A DNA stretch of 64,000 nt from Actinoplanes sandaracinus (GCF_030009775.1 NZ_JASCTH010000023.1:39431-103430), one strand, 5' to 3'. Shown: positions 45,633 to 53,829, counted from the stretch's first letter. The notes: generated by a model not told the origin, from the sequence alone. Translations and numbers: made by a program.

Positions 45633-45959
45633 GCTCAGCGCGTGCGCTTTTCGGTGACATTTCGGCGTACGAAATCAATCGCCTTTTTGTTGCGCATGAC
45701 GCGAGTGCCTCAGAGGGCGCGGAGTCGCCGGTCTGCGGGCGCGGAGCAGCCACGCCCGGGCGCGGAGCAGCCACGCCCGGGAGGGGATTACCGATGTGAC
45801 AGAACCGGCGGGCTATTGCTGGGCCCGCCGGGGGGTGGCCGGACCGCCTGGCAGGGGTAGGCGTTCCCGGCGGCGGCGAGAAATCTCGCGGTTCGGCTCA
45901 ACCTTGCCGGCGCATAGGGACTTGTTAGAAGTGAGGGGAACACCGGCCTAGGAGATCGC
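45633..45959. other. Gene-free region upstream of the ECF sigma factor
   Basis: About 325 bases, with no convincing gene. It holds a 2-copy tandem repeat (45737-45778) and, near 45899-45927, the string CAACC - 20 bases - GTTA, a possible ECF-type autoregulatory promoter. The run to the start contains AGGAGA. Confidence 0.35.
45737..45778. repeat. Two-copy 21-base tandem repeat
   Basis: The unit GGGCGCGGAGCAGCCACGCCC occurs exactly twice in tandem (45737-45757, 45758-45778), with a partial degenerate copy just before it. Each unit has short GGGCG/CGCCC arms and could fold. Confidence 0.9.
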
Positions 45960-46475
45960 TTGGCGACACACCAGGATTTTCGCGACTTCGTACGAGGTCG
46001 CGGGCTCGCGCTGTCCCGGTTCGCGTTCTTCCTGACCGGAAACGACGCCGACGCCGAGGACCTCGTCCAGGAGGCGCTCGCCAAGACGGTGATGCGGTGG
46101 GACCGGATCGTCGTCGGCGGCCAGCCCGAGGCGTACGTGCGCAAGGTGATGCTCAATCACGTCCGCCGCGCGGCGCTGCGTCCCAGGGTGAGGCTCACCT
46201 TCACCGCGACGGTTCCCGACGTGGCCCCGGCCGCGGACGAGATCACGCGGACCGACTCCCGGCTCCTTCTCGGCCGGGCGCTCGCCGGCCTTCCTCCCCG
46301 GCAGCGGGCGGTGGTCTACCTGCGTTACTACGAGGACATGTCTGAGGCGGACACCGCCCGAGAGCTGGGCTGTGCCGTCGGCACGGTGAAACGTCACGCC
46401 CACGACGCGCTCCGGCACCTGAAGAAGTCCATCCCCACCCTCGTCGCGGGCGAAGCTCTGGAGGCCAGATCATGA
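45960..46475 (+). CDS. ECF sigma factor, SigE/SigK-like
   Basis: 171 aa from TTG 45960, with AGGAGA four bases upstream. Region 2: DFVRGRGLALSRFAFFLTGN and DAEDLVQEALAKTV; region 4: ALAGLPPRQRAVVYLRYYED followed by MSEADTARELGCAVGTVKRH. Size and layout match the short SigE-type ECF factors of actinomycetes. The stop overlaps the next gene (ATGA), which begins with a membrane anchor, suggesting a sigma/anti-sigma-like pair. Likely driver of the following 4 kb cluster. Confidence 0.93.
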   Translation: MATHQDFRDFVRGRGLALSRFAFFLTGNDADAEDLVQEALAKTVMRWDRIVVGGQPEAYVRKVMLNHVRRAALRPRVRLTFTATVPDVAPAADEITRTDSRLLLGRALAGLPPRQRAVVYLRYYEDMSEADTARELGCAVGTVKRHAHDALRHLKKSIPTLVAGEALEARS

Positions 46476-47536
46476 ACGACCCCTTGGACATCAAGGCCCT
46501 GGCCACAGGGGTTCGTGACTACACCAGTGCCGATCGGGCCATCGCCCTGATGCAGCGACGGCGCAAGCAGCACTACGTGAGCGTCGCCTCGGCCGTGACG
46601 CTGGTGACCCTCGCCGCCGGGGGCCTGGTCGCCGGGCCGGGTGGCGGTGATGGAACACCCGCCGCTGTCGCCCCGCCCTCGGACCCGTGCGGCAGCGCAC
46701 CGGTCAAGATCACCGCTGCCAGGACGACGGCCCTCGGCGGCACGGTCGACGTCATCCGGCGACAGGTCGGGCAGCAGGCGATGGTGACCCTCGCCGACGG
46801 CCGCACGGTGACCGACGGCGCCGCGGATTCGACGGCGCCGGACGGCTCCTGGATCGGCCGGACCGGAAGCGACGCCTACCAGGTGACGAATACCCTGGAC
46901 GGGACGTCGCTCCAGGTGCGCCCGTGCGCGGTGTCGCAGGTGGCCGTCCTGCGGGCGGTCGCATGGTCCCCGGACTCGCGGTTCCTGCTGATCAGCCATG
47001 TTCCGACCGTGGACGACGAGCTCTACCTCCTGGAACTCGCCAGTGGCGCCCAGCGCCGGATTCAGCCCCCCGAGGGCGCGCTGCCGATGACGGTCCTGAC
47101 CACCGGGCAGGTGGTCTACGCGTTGCAGCGACAGGACGGCCCCCGGCAGATGGCACGGGAGATCGACCTGGTCCGGACCGGCGGCGACCGCATCGAGGTC
47201 CGGCCGGGGAGCCACCTCCGTTCCGGTGAGGTCCTGAACACCTATGAGGAAGGCCCCCGGGTGCTGGCCGCGGAGGACGGCGGCCTGTGGGTGGTGGTCT
47301 ACGGGCCCGCCGCCGGTGACGGTGGCTATGGGCAGCGTGCGGTTCTGCGGGTGACACCGGACGGCACGGTGGCCGAGCGGCGAAACCTGGGGCCGGACGA
47401 CCGCGTGGTGGGCGCGAGCCCGGCGGGAGTTCTGGTCGCTGCCCGGGACGGCGCGGTGCACCTGATCGGCGCGGGCAGTCGCAGCGAAGTCGCCTCCGCG
47501 GCGCCCGGCGACATCGTCTCCGCAGGCGGCAAATGA
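46472..47536 (+). CDS. Membrane-anchored propeller-like protein, candidate sigma partner
   Basis: 354 aa, coupled to the sigma factor by ATGA. Cytoplasmic N-terminal ~35 residues (basic LMQRRRKQHY), one membrane helix (ASAVTLVTLAAGGLVAG), then an extracytoplasmic beta-rich domain with repeating WSPDSRFLLIS, DGGLWVVVYG and SPAGVLVAARDG strands, resembling a five- to seven-bladed propeller. Two cysteines (PCGSAP, RPCAVSQ). No zinc-type anti-sigma motif was seen, but anchoring plus coupling suggests the same role. It is not clearly a known enzyme. Confidence 0.7.
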   Translation: MNDPLDIKALATGVRDYTSADRAIALMQRRRKQHYVSVASAVTLVTLAAGGLVAGPGGGDGTPAAVAPPSDPCGSAPVKITAARTTALGGTVDVIRRQVGQQAMVTLADGRTVTDGAADSTAPDGSWIGRTGSDAYQVTNTLDGTSLQVRPCAVSQVAVLRAVAWSPDSRFLLISHVPTVDDELYLLELASGAQRRIQPPEGALPMTVLTTGQVVYALQRQDGPRQMAREIDLVRTGGDRIEVRPGSHLRSGEVLNTYEEGPRVLAAEDGGLWVVVYGPAAGDGGYGQRAVLRVTPDGTVAERRNLGPDDRVVGASPAGVLVAARDGAVHLIGAGSRSEVASAAPGDIVSAGGK

Positions 47537-47679
47537 TCAAAGTGGACAAACGGTGTGCATAGGTGCGCGACAATGTTAAAAGAATCGGCGGGCGCCCTTT
47601 TTTAATGTGAACTCGCCTTGTGGCCGGTGCTGCGAGAATGCTAACTTCCCTCACAACGCGCGACATTATGGGGGAAAGT

Positions 47680-48360
47680 ATGTCATTACGTGCGCCCGAT
47701 GGAAGAACTCTGACTATCGACGGGACGCCCGGCGCCTTTCTGGGTGGCTGGGCGTTCATGCTGTGGGTGGACAGCCCGGAAGGGACATACCGCCTGCACA
47801 CCGGCACTGCCGGCTCGACCGAGCTGGTCACCAAGCAGACCGGCGAGTTCGCTGGTTTCACGGTTCGTGAAGTGTCGTGGAAAGGCGCGCGCCTCCAGTC
47901 GTTCGAGGACACCGCCAACAATGGGACCACCGTCCTCTGGATCGGCGCCCATCACGAGCTCTCCACTTTCGTAGCCGGCACTTCGGTGCCACTGGAACCG
48001 TTCATGGACCGGCTGAGCAAATTCGACATTCAGGATTCACCGGAAGGGATCGTCCTTACTCCCCGTCCGGGGTCGGGCCGGCGCCTGCGCAACATGCTGG
48101 CGGCGAACACCATCCGAGACGTCTGCTCGCTGACGGTCAAGCCGGTGGAGGACGTCGTCTCCTACATCCCGAAGCGGGCGGGGAAGAAGGTGCGCGGCGG
48201 CCAGCTGTGGCGCACCGAGGAGCGGGACACCTCCGGCTCGCTCATGTACCGGACGGCTCTCATCGCCAACGAGACCACGGCCACCGTCCTCACGCCCGTC
48301 CGTGACGACGACCCGCGGCTCATCGAGGCCGCCGAATCCGTCAACTTCTCCCTCAAGTAG
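47680..48360 (+). CDS. Conserved-looking hypothetical protein of the MauD/MauE cluster
   Basis: 226 aa from ATG 47680, with GGGGG five bases upstream. No signal peptide or membrane helix; the sequence is beta-rich in the first half (SPEGTYRLHTGTAG, NNGTTVLWIGAHHELSTFVAG) and basic in the middle (YIPKRAGKKVRGG). One cysteine. Not recognised. It opens the run of genes leading to MauD-like protein, Cys-rich Tat protein and MauE-like protein (8 bases to the next start), so it probably works with them as a cytosolic factor. Confidence 0.75.
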   Translation: MSLRAPDGRTLTIDGTPGAFLGGWAFMLWVDSPEGTYRLHTGTAGSTELVTKQTGEFAGFTVREVSWKGARLQSFEDTANNGTTVLWIGAHHELSTFVAGTSVPLEPFMDRLSKFDIQDSPEGIVLTPRPGSGRRLRNMLAANTIRDVCSLTVKPVEDVVSYIPKRAGKKVRGGQLWRTEERDTSGSLMYRTALIANETTATVLTPVRDDDPRLIEAAESVNFSLK

Positions 48361-48367
48361 GAGACCG

Positions 48368-48874
48368 GTGCAGAACGTCATCAACTCGCTGGCGGTCCTC
48401 GGGCTCCTCGGTACGGTGATCAGCCTCTTCGCCGTCTCCGCCCTGCTCCGGATGGTCTCCCAGCTCCGTCAGGAGCTGACCGTCCTGGCGAACTCGACAC
48501 CGGCGGACTCGTTCAGCGCCGCCTCGCGCAGAGTCGAGCGATTCGCGGACGCGGACGGCCGAGCCCTGTTCGTCCTCGTCGTCGAGGAGCACTGCCACAA
48601 CTGCGAAGCGCGGTCACGGCACCTCGCTGAGATCGCCGGCCAGGTCCCCGGGCGGCTCGCCCTGCTCACCGCGGACCCGGGCTGCGCCGAGTGGGTCGCC
48701 GGAACCGGCATCGCCGTCATGGTCGACTCCAAGCTCCTCGGCCAGGTCGCGGTCGGCGCCACTCCGACACTCCTGAAGTACGGGGCGGACGGCGCCGAAC
48801 AGTGGCGCCGGGTCGCCGGATCAGACGCAGACCTTGATTCCTACCTTGAGGCCGGCGCTCCGGCGTCGGTCTGA
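48368..48874 (+). CDS. MauD-like membrane-anchored thioredoxin-fold protein
   Basis: 168 aa from GTG 48368 (AGGAG four bases upstream). N-terminal membrane helix (LAVLGLLGTVISLFAVSALL), then an outside thioredoxin-like domain with a CHNC redox motif in VVEEHCHNCEARSRHLAEIA and a cis-Pro-type VGATPTLLKY. This is the layout of MauD, the disulfide-forming protein needed to fold the cysteine-rich light chain of methylamine dehydrogenase. The next gene encodes a cysteine-rich exported protein, its obvious substrate. Pairing with the MauE-like protein downstream is expected. Confidence 0.8.
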   Translation: MQNVINSLAVLGLLGTVISLFAVSALLRMVSQLRQELTVLANSTPADSFSAASRRVERFADADGRALFVLVVEEHCHNCEARSRHLAEIAGQVPGRLALLTADPGCAEWVAGTGIAVMVDSKLLGQVAVGATPTLLKYGADGAEQWRRVAGSDADLDSYLEAGAPASV

Positions 48875-48894
48875 CGGGCCTGAAGGAGACAGCA

Positions 48895-49392
48895 ATCATT
48901 AGCATCGATGTCGATCAATACTGGGCAAGTGTTCCTCCCGCCGATGACGAGGAGAAGTTCGCGGCGCCACGGGGCAAGAGCGGATTCCGGACGTCCCGGC
49001 GGACCATCTTCAAGTCCGTCGGAGTCATGGGCGGCGCTCTCGCTCTGAACCTCGTGGGCGCCCTCCCCGGCGGCACCAAGAAGGCCTTCGCCTCGGTCGG
49101 AACCGAGCACACCAACTGTGCCGGCTACTCCGGCTGGGACGGCTACAACAACAACACCAAGCTCTGTGTCGGGGGTGCCTACAGCCGGGACTACTGCGGC
49201 GGCGACGGCTGGTTCCTGCGGTACAGCGGCACCTGCTTCAACAGCGGGCCCGCGGTGGCCTGCGGCGAGGGTGTCACCAAGCGCAACGCATGGCGCTGGC
49301 CGCACAGCGGGCGCACCTACCGCTGCGCGGACGGCTACCAGCAGAGCTGCGGCTCCTCGTCGGTCTTCCGGATCTGTTCGTGGGCTCTCTGA
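48895..49392 (+). CDS. Tat-exported eight-cysteine small protein with non-canonical start codon
   Basis: 165 aa if begun at ATC 48895 (or ATT 48898). AAGGAG at 48883-48888 gives ideal spacing, yet no ATG, GTG or TTG exists in this frame between it and ATG 49027. ATG 49027 would cut into the twin-arginine signal TSRRTIFKSVGVMGGALAL, so it is not the start. The mature ~95 residues have eight cysteines, e.g. TNCAGYSGWDGYNNNTKLC, DYCGGDGWFLRYSGTCFN and CGSSSVFRICSWAL, and five tryptophans. MauD- and MauE-like neighbours make disulfide assembly likely. A remote methylamine-dehydrogenase light-chain-like protein is possible: some GTCxN and C-C-G-G spacing is alike, but this is speculative. Confidence 0.8.
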   Translation: MISIDVDQYWASVPPADDEEKFAAPRGKSGFRTSRRTIFKSVGVMGGALALNLVGALPGGTKKAFASVGTEHTNCAGYSGWDGYNNNTKLCVGGAYSRDYCGGDGWFLRYSGTCFNSGPAVACGEGVTKRNAWRWPHSGRTYRCADGYQQSCGSSSVFRICSWAL

Positions 49393-49553
49393 TGATTCGC
49401 AGGGCGTCCACCCCGGCAGGGGTGGGCGCCCTCATCACCGCCAGCGCGATCGTGGTGGCGACCGTGCACCACACGTGGAGCGTCTCCCTGGTCTTCCTGG
49501 CCTGGACGCTACTCGGCGTGACCGCCGCGTTCTCGCTGTCCGGCTCGGTTTGA
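49392..49553 (+). CDS. 53-residue membrane protein of the Mau-like cluster
   Basis: Starts at ATG 49392 overlapping the previous stop as TGATG, so it is translationally coupled. Two hydrophobic segments (GVGALITASAIVVATVHHTW and SLVFLAWTLLGVTAAFSL) with a basic N-terminus MIRRAS: a helical hairpin, N-terminus in. No cysteine. Unknown; probably an accessory subunit of the membrane redox system. Confidence 0.75.
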   Translation: MIRRASTPAGVGALITASAIVVATVHHTWSVSLVFLAWTLLGVTAAFSLSGSV

Positions 49554-49571
49554 AGCCTCAACTCGGCAGAT

Positions 49572-50108
49572 TTGCTAACCTCGTCGGTCTGGCGGGGACA
49601 GTTGCCGGCCTTCTCGGCCGGACTCATGCTCGGCGGGCTGCTCTCCGGAGTGATCGCCGGGATCGCCGGAGGACTTCTCTCCGTGCTGCCGTACGCATGG
49701 CGCCTGGGGATCCTCGCGGTACCGCTGGCAATCATCATGGTCTTCGAGCTGGCGGGAAGACCGCTGTCGCTACCGCAGAATCGTCGGCTCGTACCGCAGG
49801 AGATCATTCCGCGGCACTCCTTCGACGGACCGTTCCAGTTCGGATTCGAGATGGGCACCGGCGTCCGAACCTATAGCCCCACCGCGTTGCCGCACGCGCT
49901 CGTACTGGTGATCGCGCTGCTCGGCGGGCTCGGGCCGGGAGTCCTGGCCGGCCTCGGGTTCGGGTTCGGCCGGATCCTGATGCCCTACGTCCGCTCGCGG
50001 GCCGCGGACGCCCACGAATGGGACGGAGTGCTCCTGAGCACCCTCCCCTGGTTGGGGAGAGTCTGCGCGGCCGGGTTCGTGCTGGCCCTGACCCTGATCC
50101 TGTGGTGA
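49572..50108 (+). CDS. Four-helix membrane protein of the Mau-like cluster
   Basis: 178 aa from TTG 49572, 18 bases after the 53-residue gene; ribosome site poor. Helices at about 15-38 (LMLGGLLSGVIAGIAGGLLS), 42-62 (RLGILAVPLAIIMVFELAG), 110-135 (LVLVIALLGGLGPGVLAGLG) and 162-177 (VCAAGFVLALTLILW). A soluble loop 65-105 contains NRRLVPQEIIPRHSFDGPF. One cysteine in the last helix. Not recognised. Its stop overlaps the MauE-like start (GTGA), so it belongs to the same unit. Confidence 0.75.
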   Translation: MLTSSVWRGQLPAFSAGLMLGGLLSGVIAGIAGGLLSVLPYAWRLGILAVPLAIIMVFELAGRPLSLPQNRRLVPQEIIPRHSFDGPFQFGFEMGTGVRTYSPTALPHALVLVIALLGGLGPGVLAGLGFGFGRILMPYVRSRAADAHEWDGVLLSTLPWLGRVCAAGFVLALTLILW

Positions 50109-50662
50109 CGGCCATGTCACTGCCGGAGATCGTGCTCGCGGACCTCGGCCTGGCCGGCGCCGCACTGCTGCTGATCGCGGCGGTGCGGCGCTGGACCGGC
50201 GCCGCCGTGCGGCTGCCGGAGGCCCTCGCCCGGCACCGGGTCCTGCCCGGCGCGGCGGCCGGTTTCGGCTGGTTCGCGGAGGTCGCCGAGGTGGTCGCGG
50301 GGGCCACCGTAGTGGTGGCCTGGCTGGCCGGCTGGCCGGCCGGCATGCGCGCCGGCTCGGCGGGGATGTCCGTGATGTACGCCCTGTTCGCCGTCTACCT
50401 GACCGCGGTGCTGCGGAGAAACGGCCGGGTCCCGTGTCTCTGCCTCGATCGGGACACGACCGTCTCCGGCGCGACGATCATGCGGGCCGTCGCCCTCTCC
50501 CTGGCCTCGAGTGCGCTCGCCCTCGGCCTGGCCGCCCCGCCGCACACGCTCCTGGATCGGCTCGTGCACCTGCCGGGAGCAGCGCTGGTGGCCCTGCTTC
50601 TCGTCGTTCTGGTGGAGGTGACAGGTGCCCTCCGGGCCGCTCAGCCCAGGGTGGGACGGTGA
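50105..50662 (+). CDS. MauE/DoxX-like membrane redox protein
   Basis: 185 aa from GTG 50105 (GTGA overlap; ATG 50114 is the alternative). Five hydrophobic segments: about 8-27, 52-78 (EVAEVVAGATVVVAWLAGWP), 85-105 (SVMYALFAVYLTAVL), 122-140 and 148-170. A Cys pair VPCLCLDRDTT lies at the end of helix 3, the position of the PCGCF motif in MauE, which with MauD forms disulfides outside the cell. The helix layout and cysteine pair support the call although overall identity cannot be judged. It closes the cluster. Confidence 0.75.
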   Translation: MTAMSLPEIVLADLGLAGAALLLIAAVRRWTGAAVRLPEALARHRVLPGAAAGFGWFAEVAEVVAGATVVVAWLAGWPAGMRAGSAGMSVMYALFAVYLTAVLRRNGRVPCLCLDRDTTVSGATIMRAVALSLASSALALGLAAPPHTLLDRLVHLPGAALVALLLVVLVEVTGALRAAQPRVGR

Positions 50663-50783
50663 CCGGCGCGCAACGGCTGTCGGAGGTCAGGCCATTGTGT
50701 CCGGTCACGCCAACGTTGATCATGGAGGTTGGTGGTGATCCGCCGGAGTTCACCGTCCGACAACACGCCCATCGAGGATGTTC

Positions 50784-51398
50784 ATGCGCAAGCTCGTGTA
50801 CTACGTCGCAGCGACCCTGGACGGCTTCATCGCCGGTCCCGACGGCGCCGACCCGTCCGGTCCCGGCGGTTTCTGGCCGATCCCGGAGGACTATCTGCGG
50901 CACCTGATCGAGCAGTACCCGGAGACCCTGCCGGGACCGGCCCGGCAGGCGCTCGGCATCACCGCCGAGGGGACGCACTTCGACACCGTTCTGGAGGGAC
51001 GGAACTCCTACGGGATCGGGCTCCAGGCCGGCGTCAGTGACGCCTTCCCGCACCTGCGTCACCTGGTGTTCTCCCGCACCCTGACGCAGAGCCCGGACCC
51101 GGCCGTGCAGATCGTGTCCGACGACCCGATCGCCACCGTGCGCGCGCTGAAGCAGCAGGACGGCAAGGACATCTGGGTCATCGGCGGCGGCGCCCTGGCC
51201 GGTGCGCTCTACCCCGAGATCGATCAGCTCGTGATCAAGCTGGCGCCGTTGACGATCGGCTCCGGCATCCCGTTGTTCGGCCGCGACGCCGTGTTCCAGC
51301 CGCGCGCCTGGCGACTGACCGACCACACCGTGCTGGACAGCGGCGCGCTGTTCCTGACCTACACCCGCGCGCTCACCGAGACGGAGCCCCAGGGCTGA
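50784..51398 (+). CDS. Dihydrofolate reductase-family (RibD C-terminal-like) protein
   Basis: 204 aa. ATG 50784 is favoured: GAGG sits six bases upstream; ATG 50778 is in the same frame. Sequence MRKLVYYVAATLDGFIAGPD, then FDTVLEGRNSYGIGL and KDIWVIGGGALAGALYPEID, as in small YyaP/RibD-type reductases that use NADPH. Substrate unknown. No operon partners; a broken XRE regulator follows on the other strand. Confidence 0.9.
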   Translation: MRKLVYYVAATLDGFIAGPDGADPSGPGGFWPIPEDYLRHLIEQYPETLPGPARQALGITAEGTHFDTVLEGRNSYGIGLQAGVSDAFPHLRHLVFSRTLTQSPDPAVQIVSDDPIATVRALKQQDGKDIWVIGGGALAGALYPEIDQLVIKLAPLTIGSGIPLFGRDAVFQPRAWRLTDHTVLDSGALFLTYTRALTETEPQG

Positions 51399-51424
51399 TG
51401 CCCTTCGCCCGCGGCGGTGGGACG

Positions 51425-51925
51425 CGCTGTCGAGGAACACGAACCGGGCGAAGTTCGGCGGCCGGGTGGACTCGGCGTAGACGTCGCTGTACATGGCCCT
51501 GCCCAGGTGGTTGGCGGCGAGCAGGTCCTGCCGGTTGTTGGCGACGATGGCCGGTCCGCTGGTGACGATGTCCAGCGACCATTGCAGGCTGGGCCGGACC
51601 TGCCACTGCCTGCCGCGGCGGCGCGGGCGCAGGAGGGCGTTGCTGCCGTCGGCCTCGTGAGCCAGGCGCAGCAGGTGGGCGCGTTCGGCGTCGTCGAGCC
51701 GTAGCGCGCGGGCGATCGCGTCGAGGACGCCGGGCGAAACTCCGGCAAGCGCGCCGCGCTCCAGCTTCGCGTAGTACTCGACGCTCATCTCGGCCAGCGC
51801 GGCGACCTCGCTGCGGCGCAGTCCGGGCACACGGCGCTGCCCGGCGGCGGGCAGACCGGCCTGTTCCGGGCTGATCTTCCGCGGCGCGTGGTGAGGAACT
51901 CGCGCACCTCGGCTCGGTTGTCCAT
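51425..51925 (-). pseudogene. XRE-family regulator, frameshifted and truncated
   Basis: ATG 51925 opens MDNRAEVREFLTTRRG. A one-base deletion near 51878-51885 shifts frame, after which the correct sequence resumes: KISPEQAGLPAAGQ, then VPGLRRSEVAALAEMSVEYY, AKLERGALAGVSPGVLDAIA and LDAANHLGRAMYSDV-like sequence (the residues read LLAANHLGRAMYSDV). Likeness to the family ends at NFARFVFLDS near 51428, so the last third of the ~270-residue protein is missing. Not functional as one chain. A complete relative lies at 30591-31406. Confidence 0.8.
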
Positions 51926-52052
51926 CTCACGACGGTACGACGCACCGCGCTGACCTGGGATGCACTGGCAGTACACCCATGGCCGGCGACTTCTCCGCCG
52001 CCGTCCGCGCGGGAGCCGTGAGGAGCCTCCTTTGTGGCCCCGTGGTGTGGTC

Positions 52053-52081
52053 TTGCCGGTCCGCGCCGGGTGTGCTAACAG
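52053..52081 (+). promoter_or_regulatory. Probable groEL promoter
   Basis: TTGCCG (52053-52058), 17-base spacer, TAACAG (52076-52081): a reasonable match to the vegetative consensus of GC-rich actinobacteria. Transcription would begin near 52088, inside the CIRCE-like site, which fits repression by HrcA. Confidence 0.5.
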
Positions 52082-52086
52082 AGGTA

Positions 52087-52113
52087 TGAGCACTCTCATG
52101 GCGGGTGTGCCAA
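52087..52113. promoter_or_regulatory. CIRCE-like operator (HrcA) upstream of groEL
   Basis: TGAGCACTC (52087-52095), nine bases, GTGTGCCAA (52105-52113), against the consensus TTAGCACTC-N9-GAGTGCTAA: 15 of 18 positions match. A further half-site GTGTGCTAA is at 52070-52078. About 97 bases before the groEL start. HrcA would repress at normal temperature. Confidence 0.75.
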
Positions 52114-52209
52114 CGGCCCGGGCCGTGCGGTGTGACTCCGGTCGGGGGTCTGCCGCCGCGGGCGCCGCGCTGGTCCCGGGCGGGCATCGGTCTGTCGAAA
52201 GGGATTCCC

Positions 52210-53829
52210 ATGCCAGCCAAGATGATCACATTCGAGGAAGAGGCCCGCCGCGGCCTGGAACGCGGCATGAACACCCTCGCCGACACGGTCAAGGTCACCC
52301 TGGGGCCGAAGGGGCGCAACGTCGTGCTGGACAAGAAGTGGGGTGCTCCCACGATTACCAACGACGGCGTCTCGATCGCCAAGGAGATCGAACTGGAGGA
52401 CCCCTACGAGAAGATCGGCGCTGAGCTGGTCAAAGAGGTCGCGAAGAAGACCGACGACGTGGCCGGGGACGGCACCACCACCGCCACAGTGCTGGCGCAG
52501 GCCATGGTCCGGGAGGGTCTGCGTAACGTCGCGGCTGGTGCCAACCCGATGGCGCTCAAGCGGGGCATCGAGGCCGCCACCGAACAGGTGGCCCGGCGGC
52601 TCCTGGCGGCGGCCAAGGAGATCGAGACCAAGGACGAGATCGCCTCGACCGCGACGATCTCCGCCGGCGGCGACCGGGACGTCGGTCAGATCATCGCCGA
52701 GGCGATGGACCGGGCCGGCAAGGACGGCGTCATCACCGTGGAGGAGAGCAACACCTTCGGCCTGGAACTGGAGCTGACCGAGGGCCTGCGGTTCGACAAG
52801 GGCTACATCTCGCCCTACTTCATGACCGACAGCGAACGGATGGAAGCCGTCCTCGACGACCCGTACATTCTCGTCGCGGACTCGAAGATCTCCGCGGTCA
52901 AAGATCTCCTGCCGATTCTGGAGAAGGTGATCCAGGCCGGTAAGCCCCTGCTGATCATCGCCGAGGACGTGGAGGGAGAGGCTCTGGCGACCCTCATCGT
53001 CAACAAGGTCCGGGGCACGTTCACCTCCGTCGCCGTCAAGGCGCCGGGCTTCGGCGACCGCCGCAAGTCCATGCTGCAGGACATGGCCGTCCTCACCGGC
53101 GGCCAGGTGATCACCGAGGCGCTCGGAGTGCGGCTGGAGAGCGCCACCCTCGACATGCTGGGCCGGGCCCGCAGAGTCCTGATCACCAAGGACGACACCA
53201 CGATCGTCGATGGCGCGGGCAACGCCGAGCAGATCCAGGGCCGCGTCAAGCAGATCCGTGCCGAGATCGAGGGCAGCGACTCCGACTACGACCGAGAGAA
53301 ACTGCAGGAGCGGCTCGCCAAGCTGTCCGGCGGCGTCGCCGTCATCAAGGTCGGCGCAGCCACCGAGGTCGAGCTCAAGGAGCGCAAGCACCGCATCGAG
53401 GACGCCGTTCGTAACGCCAAGGCCGCGGTGGAGGAGGGCATCCTTCCCGGCGGCGGCGTGGCACTGGTGCAAGCGGCCAAGACCGCCTTCGACAACGAAC
53501 TGACCGGTGACGAGGCTATCGGCGCGAACGTCGTCCGGCTGGCATTGGAGGCGCCGCTACGGCAGATCGCCGTGAACGCCGGCTGGGAGGGCGGCGTCGT
53601 GGTGGAGAAGGTCAAGGGCCTGCCCGAGGGCCATGGCCTGGACGCCAACACCGGCGAGTATGTGGAGATGCTGCCCGCCGGGATCATCGACCCGGCCAAG
53701 GTGACGCGCTCGGCGCTGCAGAACGCCGCCTCCATCGCCGGGCTCTTCCTGACCACCGAGGCGGTGGTCGCCGAGAAACCGGAGACGGAGAAGGCCCCGG
53801 CCCACGCGGGCCCCGGCATGGACATGTAA
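52210..53829 (+). CDS. groEL: 60 kDa chaperonin GroEL
   Basis: 539 aa from ATG 52210, with AAAGGGA upstream. All GroEL landmarks: KVTLGPKGRNVVLDKK, GDGTTTATVLAQAM (ATPase), the apical domain, and EGILPGGGVALVQA. The C-terminus PAHAGPGMDM replaces the usual GGM repeats with one histidine-containing end. No groES gene is next to it, so this is probably the stand-alone GroEL2-type copy common in actinobacteria, with groESL elsewhere. A CIRCE-like operator precedes it; hsp20 converges from the other side. Confidence 0.97.
   Translation: MPAKMITFEEEARRGLERGMNTLADTVKVTLGPKGRNVVLDKKWGAPTITNDGVSIAKEIELEDPYEKIGAELVKEVAKKTDDVAGDGTTTATVLAQAMVREGLRNVAAGANPMALKRGIEAATEQVARRLLAAAKEIETKDEIASTATISAGGDRDVGQIIAEAMDRAGKDGVITVEESNTFGLELELTEGLRFDKGYISPYFMTDSERMEAVLDDPYILVADSKISAVKDLLPILEKVIQAGKPLLIIAEDVEGEALATLIVNKVRGTFTSVAVKAPGFGDRRKSMLQDMAVLTGGQVITEALGVRLESATLDMLGRARRVLITKDDTTIVDGAGNAEQIQGRVKQIRAEIEGSDSDYDREKLQERLAKLSGGVAVIKVGAATEVELKERKHRIEDAVRNAKAAVEEGILPGGGVALVQAAKTAFDNELTGDEAIGANVVRLALEAPLRQIAVNAGWEGGVVVEKVKGLPEGHGLDANTGEYVEMLPAGIIDPAKVTRSALQNAASIAGLFLTTEAVVAEKPETEKAPAHAGPGMDM

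Noticed and set aside
47585..47605. GGGCGCCC followed by six T as a terminator before the 226-aa gene
   Set aside because: The palindrome leaves no room for a loop, so a stable hairpin of useful length cannot form.
49027..49392. ATG 49027 as the start of the eight-Cys protein
   Set aside because: It would remove the twin arginines and the N-terminal part of the Tat signal, and it has no ribosome site; a strong one lies at 48883.
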